This document shows positions 43,463-53,597 of a stretch of DNA of 64,000 nt, piece by piece. Origin of the DNA: Monarcha castaneiventris obscurior (taxonomy: Eukaryota; Chordata; Aves; Passeriformes; Monarchidae); NCBI GenBank assembly GCA_026261815.1, contig JAMPIT010000437.1, positions 7,266,001-7,330,000 on the forward strand, read 5' to 3'. The first letter of the stretch is position 1. Every line of letters starts with the position of its first letter. The notes beneath the pieces are model-generated. The model saw nothing but the letters and a program-made list of their open reading frames with translations, did no database searches and was not told the DNA's origin. Position numbers and translations under genes: made by a program.

Positions 43463-43912
43463 GAGAATCACGGAACCAGTTGGGTTGGGAAAGATTTCTG
43501 AGATTATCGAGTCCACCCCCTGACCCTACACCATCTTGTCAATTAGACCATGGAACCAAGCGCCACATCCAATCTTTCGGTAAGCACCTCCAGGAACGGC
43601 GACTCCTCCACCTCCCTGGACAGCCCACTCCAACGTCTAATCTAAACCTTCCTATGAAGAAATTCTTCCAAATGTCCAACCTAAACCTCCCGCGGAGCAG
43701 CTCGAGGCCGTTTCCTCTGGTCCCACCGCTGGTTCCCTGGGAGCAGAGCCTGACCCCGCCCGGCTGCACCCTCCTGTCAGGGAGTTGCAGAGAGCGATAA
43801 GGTCCCCCTTGAGCATCCTTTTCCCCAGGCTGAGCCCCGCCAGCTCCCTCAGCCGCTCCTCACTGGACTGGCGTCCAGTCCCCTCCCCAGCTCCGTTGCC
43901 CTTCTCTGCACT
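43463..43912 (-). mobile_element. CR1-type LINE fragment (3' end), - strand
   Basis: Starts GAGAATCACGGAACCAG, followed by the recognisable CR1 order: TTGGGTTGGGAAAG, GAGTCCACCCCCTGACC, ACCTCCAGGAACGG, GAAGAAATTCTTCCAAATG, CCTAAACCTCCC, GGCTGAGCCCCGCCAGC, CTCAGCCGCTCCTCAC. The 3' end faces left, so the element is on the - strand and 5'-truncated at the CpG-island side. Many CpGs remain. The predicted reading frames across it are not host genes. Confidence 0.88.
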
Positions 43913-44056
43913 CGGTGCCGACACGGCAGCGTTTGGCCGGGCCCCGACTGAGAGCCGCCCGTGCTGTTCCAGGGTCGCTCCCTCGGAAGCGAACGCGCTC
44001 CAGGCAGCGCCCGGAGGACGCGGCGGTGCCGCGGCTGCGCCTCCTCGAGCGACCCC

Positions 44057-44180
44057 GGCTGAGGGGCCCGTAACACCCCCGGCTCGGGCCCGCGACAGCC
44101 CCGGCTCGGGCCCGCGACAGCGCCGGTTCGGGCCCGCGACAGCGCCGGTTCGGGCCCGCGACAGCCGCGGCTCGGGCCCC
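44057..44180. repeat. 22-bp GC-rich minisatellite in the TTC14 CpG island
   Basis: Five copies of a 22-bp unit (core GGYTCGGGCCCGCGACAGC) start at 44081, 44103, 44125, 44147 and 44169, plus a degenerate copy at about 44057. Each unit carries the palindrome CGGGCCCG. The array lies 340-460 nt before the TTC14 start codon. Open frames through it on both strands are artefacts of the repeat. Confidence 0.9.
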
Positions 44181-44383
44181 CGCTCTGTGCGCTCCGGGCT
44201 GGGGCCGGCGGGGGCGCAGCGCCCTCTCCCGGCAGCACCGCCGCCGGCGCTGCCCGCACGGGTCGCTGCTGCCGAGCCGGGCAGCATTCCCGTGGGGAAA
44301 ATCTGTGTAATTTGCGCCGTGTGTTTTAATTACGCTCTCATTAATTAGTCTCTGTTTATCAACTAGAGACGGGCCCGCGAATA

Positions 44384-44390
44384 GGGCGGG
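44384..44390 (+). promoter_or_regulatory. GC box (Sp/KLF-type site) upstream of TTC14
   Basis: GGGCGGG lies about 130 nt before the start codon in the CpG island. The assignment as a binding site rests on the consensus only. Confidence 0.45.
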
Positions 44391-44518
44391 CAGCGCCGCC
44401 GCCGCTCAGCGCGGTCCTCCCCGCCCGCCGGGGGCGCTGCGGCCGCCGGGTCCCGCCCCGCCGCCGTTGCCCGAGCGGCGGTTCCCGTTCCGGGCGAGGC
44501 GGCGGCGCTGGCGCTGGG

Positions 44519-44676
44519 ATGGATCGGGAACTGCTCCGGCAGGCGCTGAGCCACCACGGCCCCGCGCTGCTGTCTCTGCTCCGCGCCGAGCAGCACGACA
44601 ACCCCGACTTCCGCGGGCTGCTGCCGCCGCCCGGGGCCGCCCCGGAGCCGCCCCGCGGGGCCCCGCCGGCCGCCTG
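44519..44676 (+). CDS. TTC14: TTC14 coding exon 1
   Basis: Starts at ATG (residues [10 protein letters not shown]...), encodes residues 1-52 plus two bases of codon 53, and ends at donor GTGAGG. It is very GC-rich with a proline/alanine-rich end. The first ~30 residues resemble the N-terminus of vertebrate TTC14. Intron 1 is only 78 nt. Confidence 0.93.
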
Positions 44677-47600
44677 GTGAGGGGCGCCGGGGCAGCGGCC
44701 GGGCGGGCCGTGAGGGGCCGCGGGGCGCGACTCACCGCGTTCTCCTTCCCCCAGGAAAGAGAGGGCGAGCATCGACACCGAGATAAAGCGCTTCATCGCC
44801 AAGAAGGCGGATCTCCTGTTCGCGCACTCGTGGAAACCCAACGGGCCGATCGAGGACACGATCGAGGAGAATGAGGGTGTGTGAGGTGGGGGGGGGGGGG
44901 GGGTGTCACTCTGTAAGGACAGCACTTGAATTAGCGGTACCTTTAAAAACAGGCTCAAGTATTTTCCTATTGATTTTTATAGGTTGTGTGCAGTCTTGCA
45001 GTTAGCACAAAAAAAAATCACTTGTTTTGTTGTCAAATATTTTGCCATCTCAGGATGTCGCTTGACCGTTTGTAACTGGCTGTGCCCTTGTTGCAGAGTG
45101 TTACGCTGTCATGCCACCCCTGGAGAGGTTCATGGAGGTGCCCAGGGAGCAGAGGAGAGAGTTGTTCTTCCGGGACATTGAGCGTGGCGATATCGTGATT
45201 GGGAGGATTACCTCTATCCGTGAATTTGGCTTTTTCATGGTGTTGATTTGTCTGGGAAGTGGTGTCATACGGGAAATTGCAGATTTGGAGATCACTGTAA
45301 GATACAGTTTTGGTCAATACTTCATTTTTGACATGTATTAGTTGCCTCTTGCATCTCTTAACGGAGTGGAACATGTACAGGTGAAACAGCTTTGGGATGA
45401 TGAGTAGCATCTGACTTTGTGAGCAGCTTGTGATACTTTGCTCAGCCAGTGAACGCATCTTGCTATGACCCACACTATTGGGTCCACATTTGTGGATGCA
45501 TGAATTTTTACTTGAACCAAGCCATATTTTAAGAATCACAGTTCTGATGTGTATTAAGCTTAAAATAATTTTTTTTGGCTTGATCTTGGGGAGGAAAAAA
45601 CCTTAACCTTTTGGCTTCACTTATGATATTCCTGCTGTGTTCTGTTGCAGGCTCTGTGTCCTGTGAGGGATGTGCCTCCTCAAAGCAACCATGGAGATCC
45701 TCTGTCTTATTATCAAACTGGAGACCTTATTCGAGGTGAGTAGCTACAGAACTTATCAGGAATTGGTTTGTTTGGGGTTTGAGCCATTTCTGTACTTTTA
45801 TCCTACCCTTTTTTACTTGTGCAGCTGCACTCAAGGACGTCGACCGTTACCACGAGAAGCTCGCGGTGTCGCTTTACAACTCGGCTCTTCCACCCAAACT
45901 TTCCAGCACAAAACTGGGCGTGATCACCTCTGATGACTTCCCTCTGCATTATAAGTAAGGATGTGCTGCTTGGCTGCACTTGCTGGGTGCAGTCAGGGTG
46001 TCTGAAGAGCATCTCTGGCAGGCTGGCTGTCCCTTAAACTCGTCAGTGGGGTTTCTGATTTAATTGGATGATCACATTCTCCTTGTTGTTCCTCTCTTTA
46101 GCATACTTGTGTATGTAGGTGTGATTGGCTTTTTAGCTTCTTTACAAAAATAGAAGGAAAGCAAAAGGCAGAGTGAAGTATCTGTTGCTTTTGGACTGTG
46201 TTAATAAACAAACAAAAAATCCCCAAAACCTTGGGAGGCTGGAATATGAATTCTTAGCATATTAAAATTCCCCTTAGAAGATGGGGAAACATCTATCTCT
46301 GTAATATTTGTAATGTTTTTGTATGTCCTGGAGATAGCAGGGTGGGTGCCCGAATAGGTTTCAGAAGCTCATTTGGGGTAAAGGACATAAGGGTGGGTAA
46401 ATAGCAGGAAAATACGTGCCTGTAGAAGAGAACAGTTAGTGAGCAGTAATACAGATACTGTATAGGCATTTTTATTCTAAACATAAGCATGATGAAAGTA
46501 TGGATCCTGGGGACTCATTTGTGTACGTTGGTGCTGTTTTTGAGGCGAAGCCTGGAAGTTGCCAACACAGGAGAGACGTTCGAAGAGGTTTTGCATCGTT
46601 CCCCAGGATTTGCTAATCCATCATTAGTTGAATATTTAGCAGAAAAACTGGGACTAAGTGAGTCAAATCCACCGTCTTTGCTGAGAAGTCTTCAAATGTA
46701 AGTGATTTTTACATTGTTCCTCTCCTGTAGCTCTGTGGAGATTATTCTAATCCATTGAAATAGACTTGTGAGTGGGAGTCCTAGACCACTTATACTTAAA
46801 CCTTTTACATTTTGACTTGCATGACATGTCTTTAAATATTTAAAAGCAAACTGCTGTAGAGTAAGAAATTTGCATTTGAAATCCTGTTGCTCTGAATAAG
46901 CAAGACACCTTAACCACACACAGTGTTTGATATCAGATACTTGAGGAATTTATTGTGTAGCCCTTCAGCATCTGTGGATTGAAATGCAGGATGTTTAGGT
47001 TTTAATGTCTTCTGACAGATGTTTATTTACAATGTTTATTTTGACCCCTTTTGTAAAATTGAGTCAAATACATGCAATGATTGATGTGAGCCCTACTTAT
47101 ATTAAGTCCAAAGCAGGTGTGGACTTTGTAGTTTTTGTTTAATGTACTGCAGTTGTTCTGGTTCAGTTCAACACTTCTAGAAGGGTTTGGGAAAAACTGG
47201 TTTTGGAAATAAGAAAGAGCAGACCTGACTGAAGGAGAGCAGTACGGCATGGACAAATAGTATTTCAGCTTATTTCAATTGCACTTCATACTGTAAGCTT
47301 AACTTTGTAGACTCAGACAGCCAGCTTGATGTTTTTATTTGTTTGTTCCTTAAAGTAAAAATTTCAGTGAAGAAGATTTTGCCCCTGCCTTGAGGAAAAA
47401 GCAGTCTGCATCTTGGGCCTTGAAATGGTATGTGACACTTCTCATCAGAGCTTGTTCCTAGGGTAGATTGGGTTACGTGTTATGTTTCTTCAAAGAAAAC
47501 ACCCATTAAAACATTTTTCCACTGCATGTGTAGCGATGTAACCAGGATCTTACTGAAAGGAAACCTCTCTGCCAAGTGGGAATGTGACAGGCAAAGTCCT

Positions 47601-50600
47601 GAGATTCAGTTCCAAAATGTGTGTCAGGTTTAAGGGACAAGTTCTTAGAATATTTATAATATCCTGACCCATTCTAGAGTTGAGAGCAAGGTTTGTGATA
47701 ACACCAAGTACACAATTTTCTGTTTTATAATTGAGTGTTGAATGACCTCATACTTGTAAAGTCATTTAAGCCTCAAACTTGCAGATGCAACAAGTGCACT
47801 TGCTGTCTTTGGAAAGTTAAATGGAACAGCAGCCCTGGATATTTGCTGTTGCTTTTACATTATGCAGTGTATTTGCAACATTGATTAATTGCAGAAAAGG
47901 TTGCTTATAATGTTAAGTTAAATCTTAATTTTTAAAAAAAGTCTATAATGAACTGTTCTGAAAATCAACATGACAATTCTCTTCTAGTAAATTAATCTCT
48001 TGGAAAATATGCAAGGAATGTTCTAGTAATATGAAATGTAAAACCTCAGGATATTTGTTTGAGATGAGCTGATTTCAGTGTGTACCATCTGCCCATGTCA
48101 CCTTGTGCCATAGCTCTAATGGGGATTTTTAGCTTTGGACATAATTAAGCCTGTTCAAGGTTAATGGTGGTAGGTCACTCATAAGTTTGTGCAGAAAATT
48201 GCTTAAACACTAATTCCATAAATGAAAAACAATGTAATATAGTAGCACTGTCTGCAGAAATGCTCCCGAGTGCCTTTAAGATTTTGGATTAAAGACAATA
48301 CATTTTTGTGGAATTAGGTCACCTAATTGAAATGCCAGTGTGAAGTACACAATAACAAGTTCAGGTTTTATTACCTATCCCTTATTTGGAATCATAATTT
48401 GTGAGTAACAGAACAATCTGCATAGACTAACTGTGCATATATTTTCTAAATATTTTTTCTCCAGTGTGAAGGCTGGGGTGGATTATTTTAAGGTTGGGCG
48501 CCACGTGGAAGCCATGAATGAGTACAACAAGGCTTTGGAAATTGATCCACAAAATGTTGAAGCTTTGGTAGCACGTGGAGCTCTGTAAGTCTGCTTGTTT
48601 CATTGTTTATTCCACTTAGTGAAAGAGAAACATCACTGTTTCATGTGCAACTTTTTGTTGTTCTAGGTATGCAACAAAAGGAAGTCTGAACAAAGCCATA
48701 GGGGATTTTGAAATTGCTTTAGAAAATTGTCCTACCCACAGAAATGCGAGGAAATACCTGTGTCAGACCCTTGTGGAAAGAGGCGGGCAGTAAGTGTTGC
48801 GGTTGTGGGTTTGGTTGGTTGGTAACAAGTTTTCTCATAGTATTTTTTGTAATACCATTCTAGTGAGGACACAGAATGGCATCTTTCCTTCCTGGCTGTG
48901 TGTTTGAATTAAAAAAAGAAGTCTTTGGAAATATCCCTCCTTGTGTAATTGGTTTACACTTTGTACTCTGTCCCAGTTAAGCCTGGCAAAATATTTGAGA
49001 TTTAATCCTCGATATCCTTTTTTGTCCTTGATACCCTTTCACTGGTAGGATACCAGGCTTGCATAAAGTCCTGTGAATTGTTTGAATAGATTCCAAAAGG
49101 ATGAGGATTGTTTGTTTGGTTTTTTTTAAAAAAGCTTTGTAACAAAATGATGTTCCATTATTCTGCTGAAATATTGGTGAACCACTCTAATGCAAAATTT
49201 TAATTTTGAATATTCAGGGAATAGGTTTCTTTTAAGCCCTGTGTTAAGAAGAGAGAGTATTTTTGAAACTGGAATTGACATTTCAAAGAATAGTGTTATA
49301 GGTCAGGATTAGGAGATAATAAGGTCAGAAGTACTGTTTTGTGTTGTTAGTGAGGTGAGGTGAGCTGAGATGATAAAGGGGGTCTCAGAGGGATGCAGTG
49401 GTGGTGTCACAGTGCAAATAAGAAATACCTGCAAATAAGAAAACCCTAAAATAAGAAAAAGCTGTCAAAGTCTGTGTCCTAACTGTATATGAATTATCAC
49501 TTGAAATTTAGGTTGGAAGAGGAGGAGAAACTGCTAAATGCTGAAAGCTATTATAAAAAAGCCTTAAGCTTGGATGAGACTTTTCAGGAAGCAGAAGAGG
49601 CCTTAACAAAACTCCGTAAGCACATGCAGGTGATTCTTTACTTTCTTTTCATATGGTTCTCTTGGTGACAATAAATGAAAATCAAAAGTCATATTAAATC
49701 CTTTGAACAGGGAGGGTTTAAATTCATGGTTTGTCTTATTCTCTGCTTCCCTACTCCACAATAAATCTTTTCTAGTGAGCATTATGGCTGTACCTACAAG
49801 AAGAAAGGTACCTCTTGGTGACTCCACTGTTTCGGGATAGTAAAGAAATGCCAGACAGTGGAGACAGGGAAAGAGAAAAGCAGGGATAAGCATATCTCAT
49901 CACCCAGTGTTATTAATGAGGTTAATGTAAAACATTCTGTGGATACAAATGTTCAAAGTGTAGAACACTTCCGCAAGCCAAATAAACCTTGTTACCGTAG
50001 TGTGGCCAGAACCTTGTTCCTTGGGGTAGTTACAGAAAGATAGAGTAACAGCAGGCAAAGCTGAGGCACAGGGAGCTCACATGAGAGGGAGATGGAAAGG
50101 TAATTTAGAGGAAAACAGCAGGAGGTGGAGGGTGGGTGGGCAGACAGTTTGAATATCTCAGCTTTCTCCTCTGCTGTCTGGTGGTTTTTTTCTCTTTCCC
50201 TTGCACGCAGCATGTTTCCCAGGTGAGCCTGCTGGGTCTCTGTGCTAATCTGAGTTGTCATCTTTTCCCTTTTATTTACCTCCTTTGCTTGTGTTGTCTT
50301 CCAGAGTGAGTCAAAGAGTAAAATAGAGCACTGAGGAACAGGCTTGTGTTGTTCTGTGCTTCTGCATGTGAGGATGTACACAGGCTGGGGTAGATGGCCT
50401 TAGTCAGCAGTTCTTCAGTTGGTGGAGCCATAATGCTGACAGGATGTGTGGAAACAAGGGGGAAGAGGAGATAGGACAATCTTCATAAAACTGAACTACA
50501 CCAGAGATAAAGATGTGTATGTTACTTGAGCAGTACCTGCCTTTGGCTGCTTTAGAAAGAGGCATCAGTTAAAATGGTGAAGAATATTCTCAGCAAGTAG

Positions 50601-53118
50601 GAGATAAATGTTACTCCTTCATTCTCCTGCAGTCCTTGATGCAGCAGATAAAGCACATGACAGCTGTTGTTTGTTGCTATGCATGGCCTTGGCTGCAGTG
50701 AAGGGTTTCCTTTATGATAGCTGTTAAGACAGATGCTGAGTTTTCGAAACTATAATCAGACTTTGTGCTCAGTCTGAATAGAGCTACTCTGTAGGGCTCT
50801 TAAGTGGCAGAAGTCTGATCTCTTATGGACTTAGTTTAAGGATTATTTATCTGCTTAGGTGTTCTCCTGCATTTACCTGTAACTTAGTACATAAGTCTGA
50901 TACTGTCCCTGCTGTGTAGAATGGCTGAAGCAAGTCTGTGGTGTGTTTTCCTGTAATACTGATTATGTGTTTTTCTCCAATGCATTTTCCTCTGAACGGA
51001 ACTGTTGTTGCTGTGTCTGCCGTCTGGTGCTGCTCATCACCACCAAACCCCTGGAACTTGATTTCTTACGTAAACTATGCATCAAACTGCTCTGTGAAAT
51101 TGTTACAAAACGGTTTGTATTCAAACATGGCCAACTTGAATTCATCTTCAACTGGGTTCTGCCATGTTTTTCTTGTAAACTACAATAATGATGACACTTT
51201 ACCTCAAACTCTCCTCTCTGTTTTGGTTGTTCGGGGGTTTTGTCCTTATTTTTCCTACATGTTGGTAATATCGGGGATTTTTTTGCATATTCTATCTACA
51301 ACTTTGGGGCTCCATGCTTCCTGGTGTGCTGGATCATGGGTACCACTGCAATGACTGGCCAAATATATTTTTTAATGGAATAAAAACTGCAATATGGTCC
51401 TTAAATTTAAACCTGACTGTCTCAATGGCCAATGCCAAATTCCTGAACAATATTCATTTTTGGTCTGGAATCCTGGTAAAACATTCCTGGTGCATACATT
51501 TGGATGGGGTTGAATGGGGGGAAAATACCTGTGTTAACACTACTAATGTAATCTTTTTTATGATGCTTGGGTTCAAAAAAGAAATCTTTGGAAATGAGGG
51601 AGAAACAAGCTGCCAAAGAAGAGAGACAGAAAGCAAAGAAAATAGAAACAAGCGCAGAAAAATTGCGTAAGCTCTTAAAAGAAGAAAAAAGGTAACTGTT
51701 ACATTCAGTGTTCTGGGTATGTGGCAATAAGTGCAGATGAGACTGTGAGCAATCCATCTCAACAAACAGTAAGCTGGGGAGAACTTCTCCCTGGGTAAGC
51801 TGCTTTTCCTTCAGAATGTTTTTGTGGATAGTGTCCTTTAGTGCATGTAACCTTTAATGGAGATGTGTGTGGAAGAGAAGTTGATGAAGGAATACTTTGC
51901 AATGTGACATATTTGCAAAGGGTAATGCCATGTGAAACTGGGAAAGATGTCTTTTTTTACAAAATGTTCAGTGGATTTAATCCTAATTTTTTGATCAAGA
52001 AATGACATTTGAAATGGTCTTGCCAGTCAGGCTCAGTTTCTGTTCCCACCTTATAGTCCTAACTGGGGTGTGCAGATTTGCTTTCTACGTGCAGTTTTTG
52101 CCTGACACTGAAGGTTATCTCACAGGTTAATTATTTTTTTAGGTTGAAGAAGAAAAGGAAAGTATCGACGCCCTCCTCCTCCTCTTCTTCATCCTCCTCT
52201 TCCTCCTCCTCCTCCTCATCATCATCATCTTCATCAAGTGATTCATCATCAGATGTATCAGTTTCTTCTTCCTCCTCTTCCTCTGATCGCAAGAAACGTA
52301 GGAAAAAGCGTCGGCATAGATCTGAGTCTGCTCGCAGCTCCAGAAAAAGCTCATCTAGAGCTTCTTCCCGTTATAAAGATCAGAATAGGAAAGAGGAGTG
52401 GTATTCTCCTCCAGCTGATACCTCTGCTTCCTTTCTTAACCAAAGTTTTGAAGTGGAAAAGCTGCTGGAAAGGCAGGACAGCGTAGAGTGCCCAAAAATG
52501 GAGGTAAAAGAGAAAGACAGACACTGTTCTTTTTCGAGGACTTCAGGTGATGATGAAGACACTTTTGGAGGTAGGTCTGAAGATTCAAGAGATTCTTACA
52601 GTAGCTCCAGAAATCAGCCAAGTCATAGCAAAACTGAAAAATACAGTAAACCAGAAAGATTTTTCTCCAGTTGGAGGGGTTCTTCAGGTTCGTATCATAA
52701 GTCAGATTATAAACCCAGGATGCATTATTACAGGAGATTTGAAAGGGATGGAGAGTGGAGAAGAGAGCAGTTTAAGAGACATGGCTCAGGTCAAGACAGG
52801 TATTACATGTCCCCAGGGTCTGACTATTCTGGCAGGTCAGGGGGGAAGTACAGGTCATATTCTAGCAGCTACTCACATGAAGGTGGCAAAGGTTACGATA
52901 GTGACAGGCACCATAAAAATGAAAGTGAGTCTAAGAATAGAAAAAGAAGTTATGAAGAGACTGATAAAACAAAGGAACCAGATGAAGAAATGTCTTTAAA
53001 TGGTACAGAACAAGCAGAAAGTGGTGTTAAAAGAAACCTGCCTCAGAACTTAGTTAACATATTCAATCAGATAGCTGAGTTTGAGAAGGAAAAAGGAAGT
53101 AAGCAGAAAAAACAGTGA
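44519..53118 (+). CDS. TTC14: TTC14, tetratricopeptide repeat protein 14 (complete, 12 coding exons, whole span)
   Basis: Joining 44519-44676, 44755-44876, 45097-45296, 45651-45735, 45825-45954, 46545-46697, 47356-47427, 48465-48584, 48667-48789, 49512-49629, 51582-51691 and 52143-53118 gives 2367 nt, or 788 residues plus TGA. Every intron is GT-AG and every phase fits. The protein has a conserved N-terminus ([10 protein letters not shown]), an S1-like RNA-binding domain at about 122-206 ([25 protein letters not shown]), TPR units at about 307-420 ([20 protein letters not shown] and following), a charged [14 protein letters not shown] helix at about 440-460, 22 serines at 475-496, then an RS/RK-rich tail ending near [20 protein letters not shown]. 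Length is close to the roughly 770 residues of human TTC14. The function is poorly known; the S1 domain and RS-like tail suggest a nuclear RNA-associated role, which is inference. The start codon has G at -3 and +4 and lies in a CpG island. Confidence 0.97.
44755..44876 (+). CDS. TTC14: TTC14 coding exon 2
   Basis: The acceptor is a C/T-rich tract ending CCCCAG and the donor is GTGTGTGAG. The exon encodes residues 53-93 plus one base, including the conserved [15 protein letters not shown] stretch. The donor is unusual because a run of 16 G begins only 12 nt into the intron. Confidence 0.93.
44888..44903 (+). repeat. Run of 16 G in TTC14 intron 2
   Basis: An uninterrupted G tract starts 12 nt after the exon 2 donor. 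It is likely length-variable and hard to sequence. G runs close to donors can act as splicing elements; that role here is inference. Confidence 0.85.
45097..45296 (+). CDS. TTC14: TTC14 coding exon 3 (start of S1-type domain)
   Basis: Acceptor TTGTTGCAG, donor GTAAGA. The exon encodes residues 94-160. It contains the highly conserved [13 protein letters not shown] and [15 protein letters not shown] segments and the hydrophobic [15 protein letters not shown] core, which is the beta-barrel start of the S1-like RNA-binding domain. Confidence 0.96.
45651..45735 (+). CDS. TTC14: TTC14 coding exon 4
   Basis: Acceptor TTGCAG, donor GTGAGT. The exon encodes residues 161-188 plus one base, with [18 protein letters not shown] and YYQTGDLIR, which continue the S1-like domain. 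Confidence 0.95.
45825..45954 (+). CDS. TTC14: TTC14 coding exon 5 (end of S1-type domain)
   Basis: Acceptor TTGTGCAG, donor GTAAGG. The exon begins in codon 189 and ends two bases into codon 232. [20 protein letters not shown] is the closing strand of the S1 fold and is strongly conserved in the family. Intron 4 is only 89 nt. Confidence 0.95.
46545..46697 (+). CDS. TTC14: TTC14 coding exon 6
   Basis: Phase 2 entry completes AAG after a TTTTTGAG acceptor, and the donor is GTAAGT. The exon encodes residues 232-282 plus two bases and includes [20 protein letters not shown] and [10 protein letters not shown], the linker between the S1 and TPR regions. The acceptor is GAG rather than CAG, but codon phase and family similarity fix it. 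Confidence 0.92.
47356..47427 (+). CDS. TTC14: TTC14 coding exon 7
   Basis: Acceptor TTAAAG, donor GTATGT. This small 72-nt exon encodes [20 protein letters not shown], which is conserved in TTC14. Entry and exit are both phase 2, so skipping it would keep the frame. Confidence 0.94.
48465..48584 (+). CDS. TTC14: TTC14 coding exon 8 (TPR 1)
   Basis: Acceptor TTTTCTCCAG, donor GTAAGT. The exon encodes residues 307-346 plus two bases. It contains [20 protein letters not shown], a typical TPR helix pair, and runs into the next helix ([11 protein letters not shown]). Confidence 0.96.
48667..48789 (+). CDS. TTC14: TTC14 coding exon 9 (TPR 2)
   Basis: Acceptor TTGTTCTAG, donor GTAAGT. The exon encodes [20 protein letters not shown] followed by [20 protein letters not shown], a canonical TPR. 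Intron 8 is only 82 nt. Confidence 0.96.
49512..49629 (+). CDS. TTC14: TTC14 coding exon 10 (TPR 3)
   Basis: Acceptor AAATTTAG, donor GTGATT (weaker than the others). The exon encodes residues 388-427, including [20 protein letters not shown]. It is followed by the largest intron of the gene (1952 nt). If that intron is retained, translation stops after 12 further codons, at 49666-49668. Confidence 0.95.
49630..51581 (+). other. TTC14: TTC14 intron 10, largest intron, with an ORF-dense second half
   Basis: This intron of 1952 nt is two to twenty times larger than the other TTC14 introns. From about 50938 to 51580 several frames on both strands stay open (138 codons at 50938-51354, 81 at 50943-51188, 118 at 51314-51670, which runs into exon 11 out of frame). 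No domain is recognisable. It could be an alternative exon or retained-intron region, or simply low stop-codon density. Confidence 0.4.
51582..51691 (+). CDS. TTC14: TTC14 coding exon 11 (lysine-rich helix)
   Basis: Acceptor CAAAAAAG with a poor pyrimidine tract, donor GTAACT. The exon encodes residues 428-463 plus two bases: [20 protein letters not shown] then [16 protein letters not shown]. It is predicted to be a charged single helix and possibly a nuclear-localisation region. Confidence 0.94.
52143..53118 (+). CDS. TTC14: TTC14 terminal coding exon 12 (Ser/Arg/Lys-rich tail and stop)
   Basis: Acceptor TTATTTTTTTAG. The exon encodes residues 464-788 and ends with TGA at 53116-53118. It starts with LKKKRK, then a 22-serine run, a second serine run, [20 protein letters not shown] and a tail rich in S, R, Y, G and K. 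The last ~25 residues ([20 protein letters not shown]) are conserved in TTC14. The composition is typical of disordered, RS-like nuclear proteins. Confidence 0.96.
52174..52239 (+). repeat. TTC14: Coding TCC/TCA microsatellite (22 serines) in TTC14 exon 12
   Basis: Twenty-two consecutive serine codons (TCC, TCT, TCA, last AGT), residues 475-496. TCC blocks are followed by TCA blocks. The triplet repeat is in frame, so length changes would alter only the number of serines. An antisense reading frame here is a shadow of the repeat. Confidence 0.92.
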
Positions 53119-53597
53119 AGTACCTGAGAATACACTACTTGGGTGAGTGTAGTTATGTGAACTTTTAACTTAGTATCTTGTGAGGAAACACACACAAGAG
53201 TGAGAGAAAGGCAGAATTTTTTCTGTATTTCAGAATGTGAAAGAATTCTAAAAGATCATATGGTGGAAAGAGATGGAAGAATATCTTACATAAAATATCA
53301 GTTATTATTTAAGATACAAGTTTCCTGTGCTCTTAATTTGAGGTGTTCCTGTACAACATTCTGTCTGATGGGCTGAAATCCCTTGATACCTCTGGGTGTA
53401 GTTAGCTGTGCTCACTCAAATATGCACTTTAACAACAGATGGGCTTGGCTTTTCTTGTCCCTGGGGTACTATTGACTGTTGATATTTTTCTATCAAACTT
53501 AACTTCCAGCTATAGAAAAGGGATAACTGAATGAAGTCATGTGCCATCAATGTATATAGCCCATTTGGTCATTAAATTTTCTTAATTTTTCTTAATT
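53119..53597 (+). other. TTC14: TTC14 3' untranslated region
   Basis: Runs from the stop codon to the predicted cleavage site about 15-25 nt after the ATTAAA at 53571. It is AT-rich, with no alternative AATAAA seen upstream. The exact end is inferred. Confidence 0.7.
53571..53576 (+). terminator. TTC14: TTC14 poly(A) signal ATTAAA
   Basis: ATTAAA is followed by three CTTAATTTTT-like units and then a GT/T-rich stretch (TGTGTCTGAGTTTTTGTG from 53601), the usual order of hexamer, cleavage site and downstream element. Confidence 0.75.

Larger units (their letters stand above)
43690..44880 (+). promoter_or_regulatory. TTC14: CpG-island promoter of TTC14
   Basis: A sharp rise in G+C and CpG against the AT-rich flank, spanning the region upstream of the start codon, exon 1, intron 1 and exon 2. 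No TATA box is seen near the likely start. GC boxes lie at 44384-44390 (GGGCGGG), 44421-44426 and 44453-44458 (CCGCCC). The transcription start is probably between about 44370 and 44500. Such islands are often bidirectional, but no gene was recognised to the left. Confidence 0.8.

Noticed and set aside
43652..44348. Long open frames of 136-211 codons on both strands
   Set aside because: They are produced by the GC-rich CpG island, the CR1 fragment and the 22-bp minisatellite. The repeated peptides follow the repeat unit and there is no recognisable domain.
44359..44958. 199-codon antisense frame over TTC14 exons 1-2
   Set aside because: Shadow of GC-rich coding exons on the + strand; low-complexity Pro/Arg/Gly composition.
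45033..45539. 168-codon - strand frame over TTC14 exon 3
   Set aside because: Antisense shadow of a conserved exon plus intron.
52547..52999. 150-codon alternative + frame in TTC14 exon 12
   Set aside because: Out of frame with the conserved tail; a by-product of the Ser/Arg-rich codon use.
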